Assembly: GCF_965218915.1 (NCBI RefSeq)
Contig: NZ_OZ244708.1
Coordinates: forward strand, 3,224,001-3,288,000
Source: Novosphingopyxis sp965218915
Lineage (GTDB): Bacteria; Pseudomonadota; Alphaproteobacteria; Sphingomonadales; Sphingomonadaceae
Direction of reading: 5' to 3'
Length of the DNA stretch: 64,000 nt
In this document: in pieces, positions 13,265 through 22,123 of the stretch
Numbering within the stretch: the first letter of the stretch is position 1
Layout of the letters: each line of letters opens with the position of its first letter
Program-made: the position numbers and the translations under genes
The notes under the pieces: generated by a model
What the model was told of the DNA's origin: nothing
What the model saw: only the letters and a program-made list of their open reading frames with translations
The model's database searches: none

Positions 13265-13359
13265 TGCCGCTATATGAGGGCTGCATCGCGTCGTGCCAAG
13301 GCGGCTAGGCACGGCCTCGCCCCGCCGATATTATGGCGCATCATTTCGGAGACCCATGC

Positions 13360-13935
13360 ATGAAGCCTTTTCTTTTCCTCGCCACCTTCGGCCTGCTCGC
13401 GCTCACCGGCTGTTCCGGCGACAGCGATGATGCCGACAGCAAGGCCCAGCCCGCGAACGCCGCCGAGCGCGCGAACCCCCGGCAGAGCGCGGCCAACCGG
13501 GAAGCGATGATCGAGACGCTGACCGACAGCCTGCAGCCGGGCATGTGGGCGCTCGATTTCACCATCACCACGATCGATGCACCCGACGCGCCGCAAATCC
13601 TGCGCCGCCCGCTTGAAGGGCTGAGGGGCAGCACGCAGAGCTATCGCCATTGCCTCCCCGCGGACCAGGCGGGGCGGCCCGATCCGGAGTTCTTCGGCAA
13701 TGACAGCGCGCACGACTGTACCTACGACACATTCTCGCAGAGCGGCGATTTCACCACTATCCGCATGACCTGCGGCGCGTCGGGCGGCCGCCGCGCGCGC
13801 ACCGACCTGCAGGGCACGCTGGGCGCGAAGAGCTTCGATCTCGGCATGGCCAACGAGGTGCTGAACAGCCCCAACGGCAAGATCAGGCTGGCCGGCAAGC
13901 TGACCGGCAAACGCGTGGGCGAATGCGAGGGGTGA
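13360..13935 (+). CDS. DUF3617-family lipoprotein
   Basis: A 191-aa protein with a lipobox L-T-G-C (Cys at about residue 18), followed by a low-complexity linker. The C-terminal domain of about 130 residues has P-G-M-W, four spaced Cys and a final G-x-R-V-G-E-C, as in the DUF3617 family common in sphingomonads. It should be anchored in the envelope facing the periplasm. The role of the family is unknown. It is divergent from uvrB with 95 bp between the starts. Confidence 0.75.
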   Translation: MKPFLFLATFGLLALTGCSGDSDDADSKAQPANAAERANPRQSAANREAMIETLTDSLQPGMWALDFTITTIDAPDAPQILRRPLEGLRGSTQSYRHCLPADQAGRPDPEFFGNDSAHDCTYDTFSQSGDFTTIRMTCGASGGRRARTDLQGTLGAKSFDLGMANEVLNSPNGKIRLAGKLTGKRVGECEG

Positions 13936-13984
13936 GCGACGGAATGCTGCGCGAGCGATCCTAAAAACCAGACAAGGCTACCGT

Positions 13985-14401
13985 TCAGATGCGAGCCAGT
14001 CCGGTCGTTGGAACTATCCGTGCAGAAGCGGTCGCCTTTGCAATCAGACGTTCTTCGGCATCGCGCAATTCTCCCTCAAGAAAAGCAATCGTCCTTCCCA
14101 TCTTGACGATGCGACCAACCCCGATAAAGCGGCCGGGGCGGGCCGGGGCAAGGAAGCTGATGTTCAGATCGATCGTCGCGCAATAATGTGTTCCATGGGA
14201 TTTCACTAGCACCGTCGGTCCAAGCGTATCATCGAGCATGGCCGCGATGAAACCGCCTTGGATGTTGCCGCCAGGGTTACAAAAAGCAGACTTTCCTTCC
14301 ATCGACACACGAACCGTTCCCGACGCTTCATCTGCTTCCATGAGTTGCCAACCGAGTGTTTTCGCACATGGAGGCGCGAGGAAGTTGTCGAAGACGCTCA
14401 T
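13985..14401 (-). CDS. PaaI-type hotdog-fold thioesterase
   Basis: A 138-aa single hotdog domain. The P-G-G-N-I-Q-G-G-F block followed by a helix A-A-M-L-D-D fits the PaaI/YdiI group, where Asp/Asn and Gly residues of this region bind the acyl-CoA thioester. A clear AGGAGA lies ahead of the ATG. It sits upstream of, and points the same way as, neither close gene (118 bp from the P450 stop), so a link to the P450 is only possible. Substrate unknown, likely an aryl- or acyl-CoA. Confidence 0.82.
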   Translation of the reverse strand: MSVFDNFLAPPCAKTLGWQLMEADEASGTVRVSMEGKSAFCNPGGNIQGGFIAAMLDDTLGPTVLVKSHGTHYCATIDLNISFLAPARPGRFIGVGRIVKMGRTIAFLEGELRDAEERLIAKATASARIVPTTGLARI

Positions 14402-14518
14402 GCATTTCTCCTGTGCCCTTCGCGCTTTGAGAGTTCAAGAACGTGAAACCGGAAATTCCAACTTCCAGTCATTCAGGACCCCCCGGCATTTCTGACCCTA
14501 GCCCGAGCACGAGCAGCC

Positions 14519-15898
14519 TCACTCCAACCGCGCCATCTGCACCTTCAGTCCGTCCCGGGGCCTCGGGATCGGCCAGTCCTGCCAGTCGGGTTCGTATCCG
14601 TCCTCGATCTCGACCCGCATTTGGGTAAGCAGGTGATGGACGATGATCTTCATCTGCATATAGGCGAAGTGCAGCCCCAGGCACATATGCGCGCCGCCGC
14701 CGAACGGCACCCAGGCGAAGCGGTGGCGGGCCTTGATCTGGTCCGGAGTAAAGCGCAGCGGATCGAAACGGTCGGGATCGGGCCAATAGTCCTCCATGCG
14801 GTGCGTGAAACCAGGGCTCACGCTGACGTTAGCGCCCGCCGGAATGTCGTGCCCACCAAAGGAAAAATCCCTGAGCGCCCGGCGCGGGATCGACGGCACC
14901 GGGGAGATCAGCCGCAGCACCTCCTTGAAGAACATCTCGGCCAGCTCGAGCTTGCCGAGATCGTCATAGGCCAGGCCCGCCCCGGCCGGCGCCGCGCCCA
15001 GGCATTCCTCGCGCAGCCGCTCCTGCCAGGCGGGTTCGCGCGCCAGATACCAGACCATCGAGGTGACCGACGAGGTGATCGTATCGTGCGCGGCCATCAT
15101 CAGGAAGTTCATATGGTCGACGATCTCAGCCTCGGTCAGACGCGATCCGTCCTCGCGCTCGGCCCGGCAGAACTGGCTGAACATGTCCTGCGCGCCCTCG
15201 TCGGCGCGGCGCGCCTCGACCATCGGCCCGAAATAGTCGATCAGGAACGCCCGCCCCTTCACCCCGCGCCCCATTTGCGTGAACGGCAGCGGGCGGCGCA
15301 CCACGCCGACCGAGGCCTGCACCATATCGACAAAGGCGCGGTTCACCTTCTGCGCGTCCGGCCCGAAGGGAATGCCGAGAAAGGCGGTGGCGGCCAGCTC
15401 CAGCGTGAGCTGCTTGATCTCCGGATAGAAGCGGATGTCGCGCCCCGCCCAGCCCGCGATCCGCGCCGCCGCGCCTTCGTTCAGCACCGCCGCATAGACC
15501 TTCATCGATTCCGGCTTGAACGCCGCCTGCAGCGCGCGACGGTCGATCCGGTGACGCTCGAAGTCCATGAGCATCAGCCCGCGCGGGAACAGCAGGTTCA
15601 GGATCGGCCCCCAGCCCTGTTCGGACGAGAACAGCTTGTCGCGGTCGAACAGGACCAGCTCGTTGGCCTCCGCCCCCATCATCGCCACGGTCGAGAAGCC
15701 GAAGCTGCGCACCCGGTAGATCGGCCCGTAATCGCGGTACATCCGGCCCGAATAAGCCGGCGGATCGCGCAGAATCTCTAGCGTCGCACCGAGCACCGGC
15801 CAGCCGTCCTCGCCCGGAATCGCGGCCAGCTCACCGGGGCCGGCCCGCGCCGTCCAGTGCGGGTTCGCCGCGTCGCCATGCGCCGGGGCCGTCGCCAT
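14519..15898 (-). CDS. cytochrome P450
   Basis: A 459-aa soluble bacterial P450. The haem-binding motif F-G-G-G-A-H-M-C-L-G gives the thiolate Cys. The I-helix A-A-H-D-T-I holds the oxygen-activating acid/Thr pair and K-E-V-L-R is the ExxR motif. The start at 15898 has GGAGAGG 6 bp upstream and gives a normal-length protein. No ferredoxin or reductase gene is adjacent, so electrons must come from elsewhere. The helix and haem motifs somewhat resemble the CYP51/CYP120-like group, but I cannot assign a substrate. Confidence 0.92.
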   Translation of the reverse strand: MATAPAHGDAANPHWTARAGPGELAAIPGEDGWPVLGATLEILRDPPAYSGRMYRDYGPIYRVRSFGFSTVAMMGAEANELVLFDRDKLFSSEQGWGPILNLLFPRGLMLMDFERHRIDRRALQAAFKPESMKVYAAVLNEGAAARIAGWAGRDIRFYPEIKQLTLELAATAFLGIPFGPDAQKVNRAFVDMVQASVGVVRRPLPFTQMGRGVKGRAFLIDYFGPMVEARRADEGAQDMFSQFCRAEREDGSRLTEAEIVDHMNFLMMAAHDTITSSVTSMVWYLAREPAWQERLREECLGAAPAGAGLAYDDLGKLELAEMFFKEVLRLISPVPSIPRRALRDFSFGGHDIPAGANVSVSPGFTHRMEDYWPDPDRFDPLRFTPDQIKARHRFAWVPFGGGAHMCLGLHFAYMQMKIIVHHLLTQMRVEIEDGYEPDWQDWPIPRPRDGLKVQMARLE

Positions 15899-16001
15899 GC
15901 CGCCTCTCCTTCGCTCCCGATATACCTCTTGCCCGGCGCATTGCCAGCGGAACCCCGACCCCGCTCCGGCAGTTTGTCCGGTACTCGATGAAAAGGACAA
16001 G

Positions 16002-16169
16002 ATGATGAAACGCGCCCGCGCAGACACCGAAGCCCCCGAGGCGGTCAACACCGAGCAGCAGGAGGCCGATCAGGCGCAGGACGTCGCCCAGGACGCGCTC
16101 GACCGGCACCGCGCGGCGGGCCAGGAGGCGGCCGATACCGACCCCGGCGAAACGGACGCGGAGCGCTAG
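16002..16169 (+). CDS. small hydrophilic protein, 55 aa
   Basis: A highly charged, Ala/Asp/Glu/Gln-rich 55-residue protein, probably helical or disordered. AAAAGGAC lies 4-5 bp ahead of a double ATG (16002 and 16005). It is divergent from the P450 gene and its stop overlaps the convergent small membrane protein gene by 4 bp. The composition fits a stress-type hydrophilin, but no family is recognised. Confidence 0.5.
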   Translation: MMKRARADTEAPEAVNTEQQEADQAQDVAQDALDRHRAAGQEAADTDPGETDAER

Positions 16170-16399
16170 CGCCCGGCCTGCTCAAGCCGCCGCTCGCGCT
16201 CGAACGCCTCGCGGCGCCGCTCGACCATATCGGCGGTGTCGCTCGCGGAAGCCTTAACTTCTGACTTGACGGCCTGCTGTTGCCGCGCCTTGTCGGCGAC
16301 AGGGACGGTGCAATAGGCGGTGAGTAGAATTCCCAGCGACCAGATGAGCGCGTTCCAGCGGCTGGCGAAGACGGTTTTGAGGCGGGGTCCGAAAAACAT
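16166..16399 (-). CDS. small membrane protein with charged C-terminal helix, 77 aa
   Basis: Residues of about 15-32 form one hydrophobic helix. The second half is a long, charged, probably coiled helix ending R-R-L-E-Q-A-G-R. The gene is convergent with the 55-aa ORF (4-bp overlap). No family recognised. It is likely an inner-membrane protein with a cytoplasmic or periplasmic coil. Confidence 0.5.
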   Translation of the reverse strand: MFFGPRLKTVFASRWNALIWSLGILLTAYCTVPVADKARQQQAVKSEVKASASDTADMVERRREAFERERRLEQAGR

Positions 16400-16762
16400 T
16401 GGCCACCATCACATGCCTCCGGTTAACGCCACGTTCCCCCCGCTATATCAAAGCGTCGGCTTCACACGCTTCATACTGTCCAAGGAGCGAACGTCACCCC
16501 GCCGGACATATCGCGAAACCGGATCCGCGGCCGTCCGAAAGTTCGTGAAAAGCACGATACGTACTCCTTTGTCCGCCTCTCCGCGAAGCAAATACGGAGC
16601 GTGAAGGAGGAAAGGGGTCGAATTGAGGACATGGCAACCAGTCTATGCCGAAACGCCCTATGTAGAGCTGCGTTTATCCGATGGATTGGACGATCCGCGT
16701 TCCCCGAACCGCAGTTCTCCGGTCGGTCGCATCGGCTCCATTTCCTGTCAGCCTCCGCGGGA
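16400..16762. other. 363-bp stretch without a supported gene
   Basis: No reading frame here has a convincing start, composition or family. An ORF beginning at 16601 (68 codons) has a GGAGG nearby but a Cys/Arg/Ser-rich, shadow-like translation. GC content is slightly lower than around it. No clear terminator or repeat was seen. Confidence 0.5.
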
Positions 16763-16975
16763 TTAACCCGTATGACAGGCGTTGCAACAATAGTAGCAGC
16801 CATTTGATCGCGGATAGGTTTGCTTCGCCTTGCTTACCGCCCCGCTGCAATCGTCGTGGTAGCCAAGGTCCTTCCGGTTCGAGGCATCGGGCATGTAGCT
16901 GCAACCGCTGGTCCGATTGTGGACTTCATGATCTCCATTGGACTGAGCGTTTCTGTTGACGATGTAATAGGGCAT
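16763..16975 (-). CDS. Cys-rich conserved microprotein, 70 aa
   Basis: A 70-aa protein opening M-P-Y-Y-I-V-N-R-N-A-Q-S-N-G-D-H-E-V-H and ending with a cluster C60-x-x-C63-C64-x-x-C67-H. This layout, with a further Cys at 25 and 43, suggests a zinc- or disulfide-stabilised knot. Similar short proteins with the same opening and Cys-rich end are known as conserved hypotheticals in several Proteobacteria. An excellent AAGGAGG lies 7 bp ahead of the ATG at 16975, ruling out a longer upstream start. Function unknown. Confidence 0.8.
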   Translation of the reverse strand: MPYYIVNRNAQSNGDHEVHNRTSGCSYMPDASNRKDLGYHDDCSGAVSKAKQTYPRSNGCYYCCNACHTG

Positions 16976-17107
16976 ATCCGTGCCTCCTTTGCACTCGGCA
17001 GGATAGCGAGCCGCCGCCGATCGGGGGCCGGAGACTGATCGGAAGCGGACCGCCAATCGCATCGATCCGGTGCGAAAAGGCGGCGATTATTAGCAAATCG
17101 TTGATCG

Positions 17108-17707
17108 ATGGCTGGCACCTTTGCCGGCATGGGCAAGCCTTTCAAGATCGCCGGCGGCGGCTACCGGTTGGCGCCGCGCCGTTATCGGCCCGCGCGGCAT
17201 GTTCGGTCGGTGAAGAAGGCGCGTACGCGGGCATCGCGCTCGCTGGGGCATCCCGAGATCGTCGGCCTCGCGCTGCTGCTGTTCGCCGCGATACTGTGGG
17301 GCCCGGAATGGATCGACGGACGCATGTCGCCAACCGCGTCGTTCGGCGAGCGCAACGCGCCGAGCGAGCGCGTCGCCTTTGGGAAATGCCATATAGGCGG
17401 CGGCTATAATTGCGTGGTGGACGGCGACACGATCTGGCTGAAAGGCGAGAAGATCCGGCTGCTCGATATCGACACGCCCGAAACCCACCCGCCCCGCTGC
17501 GCCGAGGAAGCGCGGCTCGGCACTGCCGCCACCGATCGCCTCCACGCGCTGCTGAACGGCGGCGCGGTGAGCGTGGCGCGCGACGGCGCCGACCGCTACG
17601 GCCGCACCCTCGCGGTGGTGATGGTGGACGGGCGGCCGGTGGGGGATGCGTTGATCGCGGAGGGGCTAGCGCGGGAATATGGCCGCGGGCGGCGGAACTG
17701 GTGCTGA
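17108..17707 (+). CDS. membrane-anchored thermonuclease (SNase)-like protein
   Basis: A 199-aa protein. A basic N-terminus and one transmembrane helix (about residues 50-66) precede a staphylococcal-nuclease-like OB fold. Catalytic marks are V-V-D-G-D-T (metal-binding Asp), I-D-T-P-E-T (Glu) and the Arg of D-R-Y-G-R-T-L. The nuclease domain should face the periplasm and cut DNA or RNA with calcium. An internal start at 17129 is possible. An HNH nuclease gene starts 2 bp after the stop, so the two are co-transcribed. Confidence 0.82.
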   Translation: MAGTFAGMGKPFKIAGGGYRLAPRRYRPARHVRSVKKARTRASRSLGHPEIVGLALLLFAAILWGPEWIDGRMSPTASFGERNAPSERVAFGKCHIGGGYNCVVDGDTIWLKGEKIRLLDIDTPETHPPRCAEEARLGTAATDRLHALLNGGAVSVARDGADRYGRTLAVVMVDGRPVGDALIAEGLAREYGRGRRNWC

Positions 17708-17709
17708 CG

Positions 17710-18054
17710 ATGATCTCCAAACCAAAGTTTTTCGATCCCGTGCGGCATGCTTATGCCAAGGCGAAGCGCCGGAAAAAGGCGCTAAAGCTTTTACGTGCCC
17801 GCGATGGCGATACCTGCTGGCGCTGCGGCCATCCGATGCGCTTCGATGGTGCGCCCAATTGCGGCAAGGCGGCCACGATCGAGCATCGGCTACCGCTGTC
17901 CAAGGGCGGAAGCTGGGCGCTGGAAAACCTTTGCCTGTGCCATGTCGGCTGCAACCGGCACCTCGGCGCGCATCCGCCGGAGCAAAAGGAACGGATGCGT
18001 TGCAACCGAAACGCCAGACCGGACACGAGGGCTGGCGCTCCTAAGCCAGGCTGA
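17710..18054 (+). CDS. HNH endonuclease
   Basis: A 114-aa protein with a zinc-ribbon HNH core. C-W-R-C and the later C-x(3)-C-N are the zinc ligands, and I-E-H-R-L-P-L-S-K-G-G followed by N-L-C-L-C-H-V-G-C-N is the H-N-H catalytic block. It starts 2 bp after the thermonuclease stop, so translation is probably coupled; GTG at 17701 is an alternative start. Target unknown: restriction, repair and mobile-element roles are all possible for stand-alone HNH proteins. Confidence 0.8.
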   Translation: MISKPKFFDPVRHAYAKAKRRKKALKLLRARDGDTCWRCGHPMRFDGAPNCGKAATIEHRLPLSKGGSWALENLCLCHVGCNRHLGAHPPEQKERMRCNRNARPDTRAGAPKPG

Positions 18055-18161
18055 TCCTCACGCCACATGCAGTCGCCGCATCGCAGCCCGTGCAAATTGA
18101 ATGCTGCATCGCAACAAAACATGCCTATATCGGACGCCTCACCATGAGGAAGGGCGAGCAG

Positions 18162-19343
18162 ATGCGTGTGATGAAATTCCCTTTGGCCCCGGGCGGACGC
18201 CCCGGTTCCCTCGGCGCCGGGTTGCCCGGCCTCGGCGCGTCCCCGCTCGGCGGCGGCGACCGGCTGGCCGCGTTCACCGATTTCGCGCCCAATCCCGGCG
18301 CGCTCGCGGCCCATGCCTACGTCCCCGATGATTTGGAGCCGGGCGCGGCCCTCGTCGTGGTGCTGCACGGCTGCACCCAGAACGCGGCCGGGTACGATCA
18401 TGGCAGCGGCTGGTCCTGGCTGGCCGAGCGCCACGGCTTCGCGCTGCTGTTCCCCGAGCAGGCGCGCGCCAACAACCCCAATCTGTGCTTCAACTGGTTC
18501 CAGCCGAAGGACACCGCGCGCGGGCAAGGCGAGGCCGCCTCGATCGCCGCGATGATCGGCGCAATGGCGGAGCGCCACGGTATCGATCCGGCGCGCGTCC
18601 ACGTCACCGGCCTGTCGGCGGGCGGCGCGATGGCCTCGGCGATGCTCGCCGCCTATCCGGAGCTGTTCGCGAGCGGCGCGATCATCGCCGGACTGCCGCA
18701 CGGCGTGGCGGCGGGCGTGCCGCAGGCGCTCGACGCCATGGCGGGCCGCGCGGTGCCGGACGCCGACACGCTGGGCGGCCGCGTGCGCGCCGCCTCCAAT
18801 CACGCCGGCCCCTGGCCGCGCGTCTCGGTGTGGCAGGGCGACGCCGATTCGACGGTGACCGCGCGGAACGGCGCGGCGGTCGCGGCGCAATGGCGCCATG
18901 TCCACGGGCTTGGCGAGGCGGCGGCGGTGACCGAGCCGATCGGCCCCCACCGCCGCACCGCCTGGACCGACGCGGAGGGCCGCGCGGCGATCGAGCTCTA
19001 CGAGATCGCCGGCATGGGCCACGGCGTCCCGCTCAACCCTGGCACCGGCGAAGGCGAGGCCGGCACGGCGGGCGCGCACATGCTCGACGCGGGGATCGAC
19101 TCCACCGGCCGCATCGCCGCCTTCTTCGGCGTGGGGCCGGAGGCTGCGGCTGGGACGGCGGCGGCGAAGGCGCGCGCCGCCAAGGCGAAGCCTGTCAAAC
19201 CGAACAAGGTGCCCGCCCCGACCGCCAAAATCGTCCCCCTCCCCCGCCCCGCCGCCAAGCGCGCCGAGCCCGAACAGCCGAGCGAGCCCTCGGGTGTGCA
19301 GGCGGTGATCGAAAAGGCGCTGAAGGCCGCGGGGCTGATGTAA
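18162..19343 (+). CDS. PHB-depolymerase-family esterase (alpha/beta hydrolase)
   Basis: A protein of about 393 aa. It has the family block V-L-H-G-C-T-Q-N-A (oxyanion hole), the nucleophile elbow G-L-S-A-G-G and C-F-N-W-F, as in LpqC/PHB depolymerase-type esterases. A low-complexity Ala/Lys/Pro linker near residue 335 leads to a short C-terminal helix. No standard signal peptide is evident. Three nearby in-frame starts exist (18144, 18162, 18171); 18162 has GGAAGG upstream. Possible substrates are short polyhydroxybutyrate, feruloyl or other esters. The 270 bp after the stop hold no gene; composition changes there towards the AT-rich next gene. Confidence 0.82.
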   Translation: MRVMKFPLAPGGRPGSLGAGLPGLGASPLGGGDRLAAFTDFAPNPGALAAHAYVPDDLEPGAALVVVLHGCTQNAAGYDHGSGWSWLAERHGFALLFPEQARANNPNLCFNWFQPKDTARGQGEAASIAAMIGAMAERHGIDPARVHVTGLSAGGAMASAMLAAYPELFASGAIIAGLPHGVAAGVPQALDAMAGRAVPDADTLGGRVRAASNHAGPWPRVSVWQGDADSTVTARNGAAVAAQWRHVHGLGEAAAVTEPIGPHRRTAWTDAEGRAAIELYEIAGMGHGVPLNPGTGEGEAGTAGAHMLDAGIDSTGRIAAFFGVGPEAAAGTAAAKARAAKAKPVKPNKVPAPTAKIVPLPRPAAKRAEPEQPSEPSGVQAVIEKALKAAGLM

Positions 19344-19613
19344 CGGCAAGCTCGACCGCCAAGCCATCGCGACAGGCCGATCGACGCTGGAAGTTCGCAA
19401 AGGCCCTGATACGTCCCCCCCTTTTTCACCCCGGTCCGAAAAAGCCGGGCGGCTTGCAACGGAAAAAAACGGCTGGCGGCCATGACTAAAATGATACCCA
19501 CTGACCCTGCCTGTAGGACAAGACCAATCCGATGGATTCAGAGCGGTACATCTCAAAAGCAACGCGAGTCATTGTGCCGCGTGCCACATAGCAACGTTAA
19601 CAATGATCATGAT

Positions 19614-22118
19614 TTATTCAAACGTGAACTGCGATAAACGCTGAATAATCCCATCAGGTTCAAGTCCTTTATCTATCAAAATACGCTGAGCGTTAAAAGC
19701 TTTCTGATCTTCTCCCAAGCTTCCAATTTCTTTTATCGCTTGCCGAGCAGATTGCACAATCTGATCGATTGTGGCAAATGTTAAAGCCAAAGTGTGATCT
19801 GCTCCTGCATTTTTTTCTGATTTATTCGTAGGGTAAACGATTATTCTTTGTTTTCTCTCCACTACTCCATAATTAGTATCAAACCAGTTTTCATGGTTCA
19901 TAACTTGGCCATGGAGCGTCTTTGTTAATTTATTCTTGTCTCGCCGGCGGGATTTGGCCTCTATAATTAAATGAGTTCCTTCGGTTGCAGCTAATACATC
20001 GGGGCCCTTTCTATAAATATCGTCCGGCCGAGAAGCCGAAAATCCTATGAATTCAAACAGGGTTTGTAGTGCTGTTTCAAATTGATTGGCAGTGGCGATG
20101 GCAGATAAATGCTTTGCCGCATCATCAAAAACACGTTGAGCGACGCCGACATGATGGTACTGATTTATTTTTGCAACGATTGATGCGCCTTGATTAGAGG
20201 TTGCAGCAACGGCAACGAACGGAACTTGCCCTCTCGGTCCAGTAAGCCGACTGTTAAGGCCATGCGCCTTTACCTGTGATTGCTCTGCAGAAACATCATC
20301 GCCATGCTGCATTAAGGCTCGACTTTTCAATTGATGAAACCAGCCTTTGGTCGCCTGATCGGTTGCTAGATCGATTGCCTTGTCCAATTCAGAAAGGGCG
20401 TTTGTGAATTGCCTGACCCGAAGAGCGTCAATCGCTGCGCGCTCTCGTTCTCTCATTTGCAGGTCACATTCCGATGGACAAACGGGCACGGCAGCATCCC
20501 CTAGTTCGGCCGCGTGATACGATCTCCATGAGGAGTCTCGATTCAAACATTTCCAAGCGGTTTCAACAAAGTCTTGAGGGCTATTAACGGCTTTGCTCAC
20601 CTCTAATCCGATCTCTAACTGCCTCAACGTTCCTGCGGACAGAAACTTTTGATTTGATTTGACGCCTATCCAGTTAATCAGGTCCGAGCCAGTTAACAAC
20701 ACCACGCAATAATCGCTTGTGCCGCGAGCTCCGCGTCCAATGGCTTGCTCAATGCGCTGTGCTAGCGAAACGCTTCCCGCTCCATATGAAAATGTATCGA
20801 TGCGCCATGAGTCGTAATCAGAATTTCCGTAAGGCAAACCGTCCAAAATCAAAACACGACATGACTCTCCCGGTAAGTCTACGCCATCATATCGGCGAGG
20901 TAAGACGGCCGAGAGCCCTTTTGTAGTCCTCAGCCTTTCAATCAGGACTTCCGTTTCGTCGCCTTTCTTAGGAACTTGGGCGATTCCATCCCAGCGCATC
21001 GCCGCCTCAAAACTTGGAGTAAGAATTGCAACGTTCTTATTGCTTTTCTTTACCTCAGAGAGCAACTGTTTGACCATGACGGTGGAATCAAACGGTTCAA
21101 TAGGCTTGATTAGCGCGGGAGAAAGTATCATTCGCTCTCCAACGCCAGCAAGCGAAGCCGCAACGAGCGGATTATTCGCTGCCTGCGCCGAGACACCAAG
21201 GTTTCGAACTATTTCACTATCATCTGCAATTGTAGCCGACATAAAGATACGGCGTTTTGCAGTATCAAATACAAATGCACGATCAGTTAATGGCACAAGC
21301 GGCACAATTGACACCGATTTACGACTTATAAGTACCTGGCAGACGTGTAATTCATCTCGAATGTGAGGCCAAGAGAATCTGTCAATATTTTCCGGGCCAT
21401 AGGCTTGTATTATTTGACTTATCGCATCTTTTTGCTGTAGCCAATCCCAATGCGGCACATCTAGAACAAAATGCTCTTTCCCCGAGACAATTTCATCGAA
21501 AGTCTGCGCTCGGTTTAACTGCTTAAAAGCTTCCCTAAATTCCGAACAAATCTCATTGTATAAATCTTTATGGTTTTTTTGCTTTATAACAAAGCTAAAG
21601 CTGTCCCAAACACTCTCAAAAGCGGCGTGCGCATCATCAAGAATTACCAGTCCACACTTACCAACTTCAGAGCGTTTATCGCGCGTACCGAACTTACTCA
21701 AACCATTAAATACAGCTTCGTAAGTCAGGATACCTACACACTGGCCATTTATAATCTCTGGATCGATTCCTTCTGAAGCTCCCAAATACGGCTTAGCTTT
21801 AATTCCAAAGCTGTCTGCCTCGTCGCAGACTTGTTTCATTAGCTGTCGAGTAGGAGTTAAGTAAAGTGCTGGCTGCTTAAGTTCGTTTAAACTAGACTGC
21901 GCCTGCAAAAGTCCAACGAGCGATTTCCCACCCCCTGTCGGAAGCTTTAAAATTGTGTCTTTAACATCTTTGTTGCGATACCAACGGTCTAGCAATTCGC
22001 TTTGACTTGCGTATAACTCGTTAACTCCGTCAGGCTTAATCAACTTTTGGAATATCTTACGGGGATCGGTCTCGCCGTTCGCACTCGAAACTCTATTCAG
22101 ACTATCAAAATCGACCAT
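19614..22118 (-). CDS. Rad3/DinG-like SF2 helicase fused to a PD-(D/E)XK nuclease, putative defence protein
   Basis: An 834-aa protein in DNA far richer in A+T than its neighbours. Residues 59-66 are Walker A (L-P-T-G-G-G-K-S), 161-164 motif II D-D-A-H, 294-296 S-A-T and 458-466 motif VI Q-A-I-G-R-G-A-R-G. The L-D-G-L-P-Y block before motif VI recalls the XPD/DinG second domain. The four-Cys iron-sulfur cluster of XPD is not evident. Residues of about 670-760 form a restriction-type nuclease: E681, D707 (G-P-D-V), E720-A-K722 and Q738. The start lies 5 bp after the nrdB stop, with AGGGG shared with that stop region. Fusion, base composition and lack of a housekeeping role suggest a single-gene anti-phage system acquired by transfer; that role is inference. 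Confidence 0.8.
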   Translation of the reverse strand: MVDFDSLNRVSSANGETDPRKIFQKLIKPDGVNELYASQSELLDRWYRNKDVKDTILKLPTGGGKSLVGLLQAQSSLNELKQPALYLTPTRQLMKQVCDEADSFGIKAKPYLGASEGIDPEIINGQCVGILTYEAVFNGLSKFGTRDKRSEVGKCGLVILDDAHAAFESVWDSFSFVIKQKNHKDLYNEICSEFREAFKQLNRAQTFDEIVSGKEHFVLDVPHWDWLQQKDAISQIIQAYGPENIDRFSWPHIRDELHVCQVLISRKSVSIVPLVPLTDRAFVFDTAKRRIFMSATIADDSEIVRNLGVSAQAANNPLVAASLAGVGERMILSPALIKPIEPFDSTVMVKQLLSEVKKSNKNVAILTPSFEAAMRWDGIAQVPKKGDETEVLIERLRTTKGLSAVLPRRYDGVDLPGESCRVLILDGLPYGNSDYDSWRIDTFSYGAGSVSLAQRIEQAIGRGARGTSDYCVVLLTGSDLINWIGVKSNQKFLSAGTLRQLEIGLEVSKAVNSPQDFVETAWKCLNRDSSWRSYHAAELGDAAVPVCPSECDLQMRERERAAIDALRVRQFTNALSELDKAIDLATDQATKGWFHQLKSRALMQHGDDVSAEQSQVKAHGLNSRLTGPRGQVPFVAVAATSNQGASIVAKINQYHHVGVAQRVFDDAAKHLSAIATANQFETALQTLFEFIGFSASRPDDIYRKGPDVLAATEGTHLIIEAKSRRRDKNKLTKTLHGQVMNHENWFDTNYGVVERKQRIIVYPTNKSEKNAGADHTLALTFATIDQIVQSARQAIKEIGSLGEDQKAFNAQRILIDKGLEPDGIIQRLSQFTFE

Positions 22119-22123
22119 TTCCC

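Noticed and set aside
16601..16807. 68-codon ORF near a GGAGG
   Set aside because: Its translation is Arg/Ser/Cys-rich with no domain and it overlaps the better supported microprotein on the other strand.
19344..19613. Attachment site or insertion-sequence end at the left edge of the AT-rich island
   Set aside because: No direct repeat shared with the right edge at 22119 and no tRNA or integrase gene was found.
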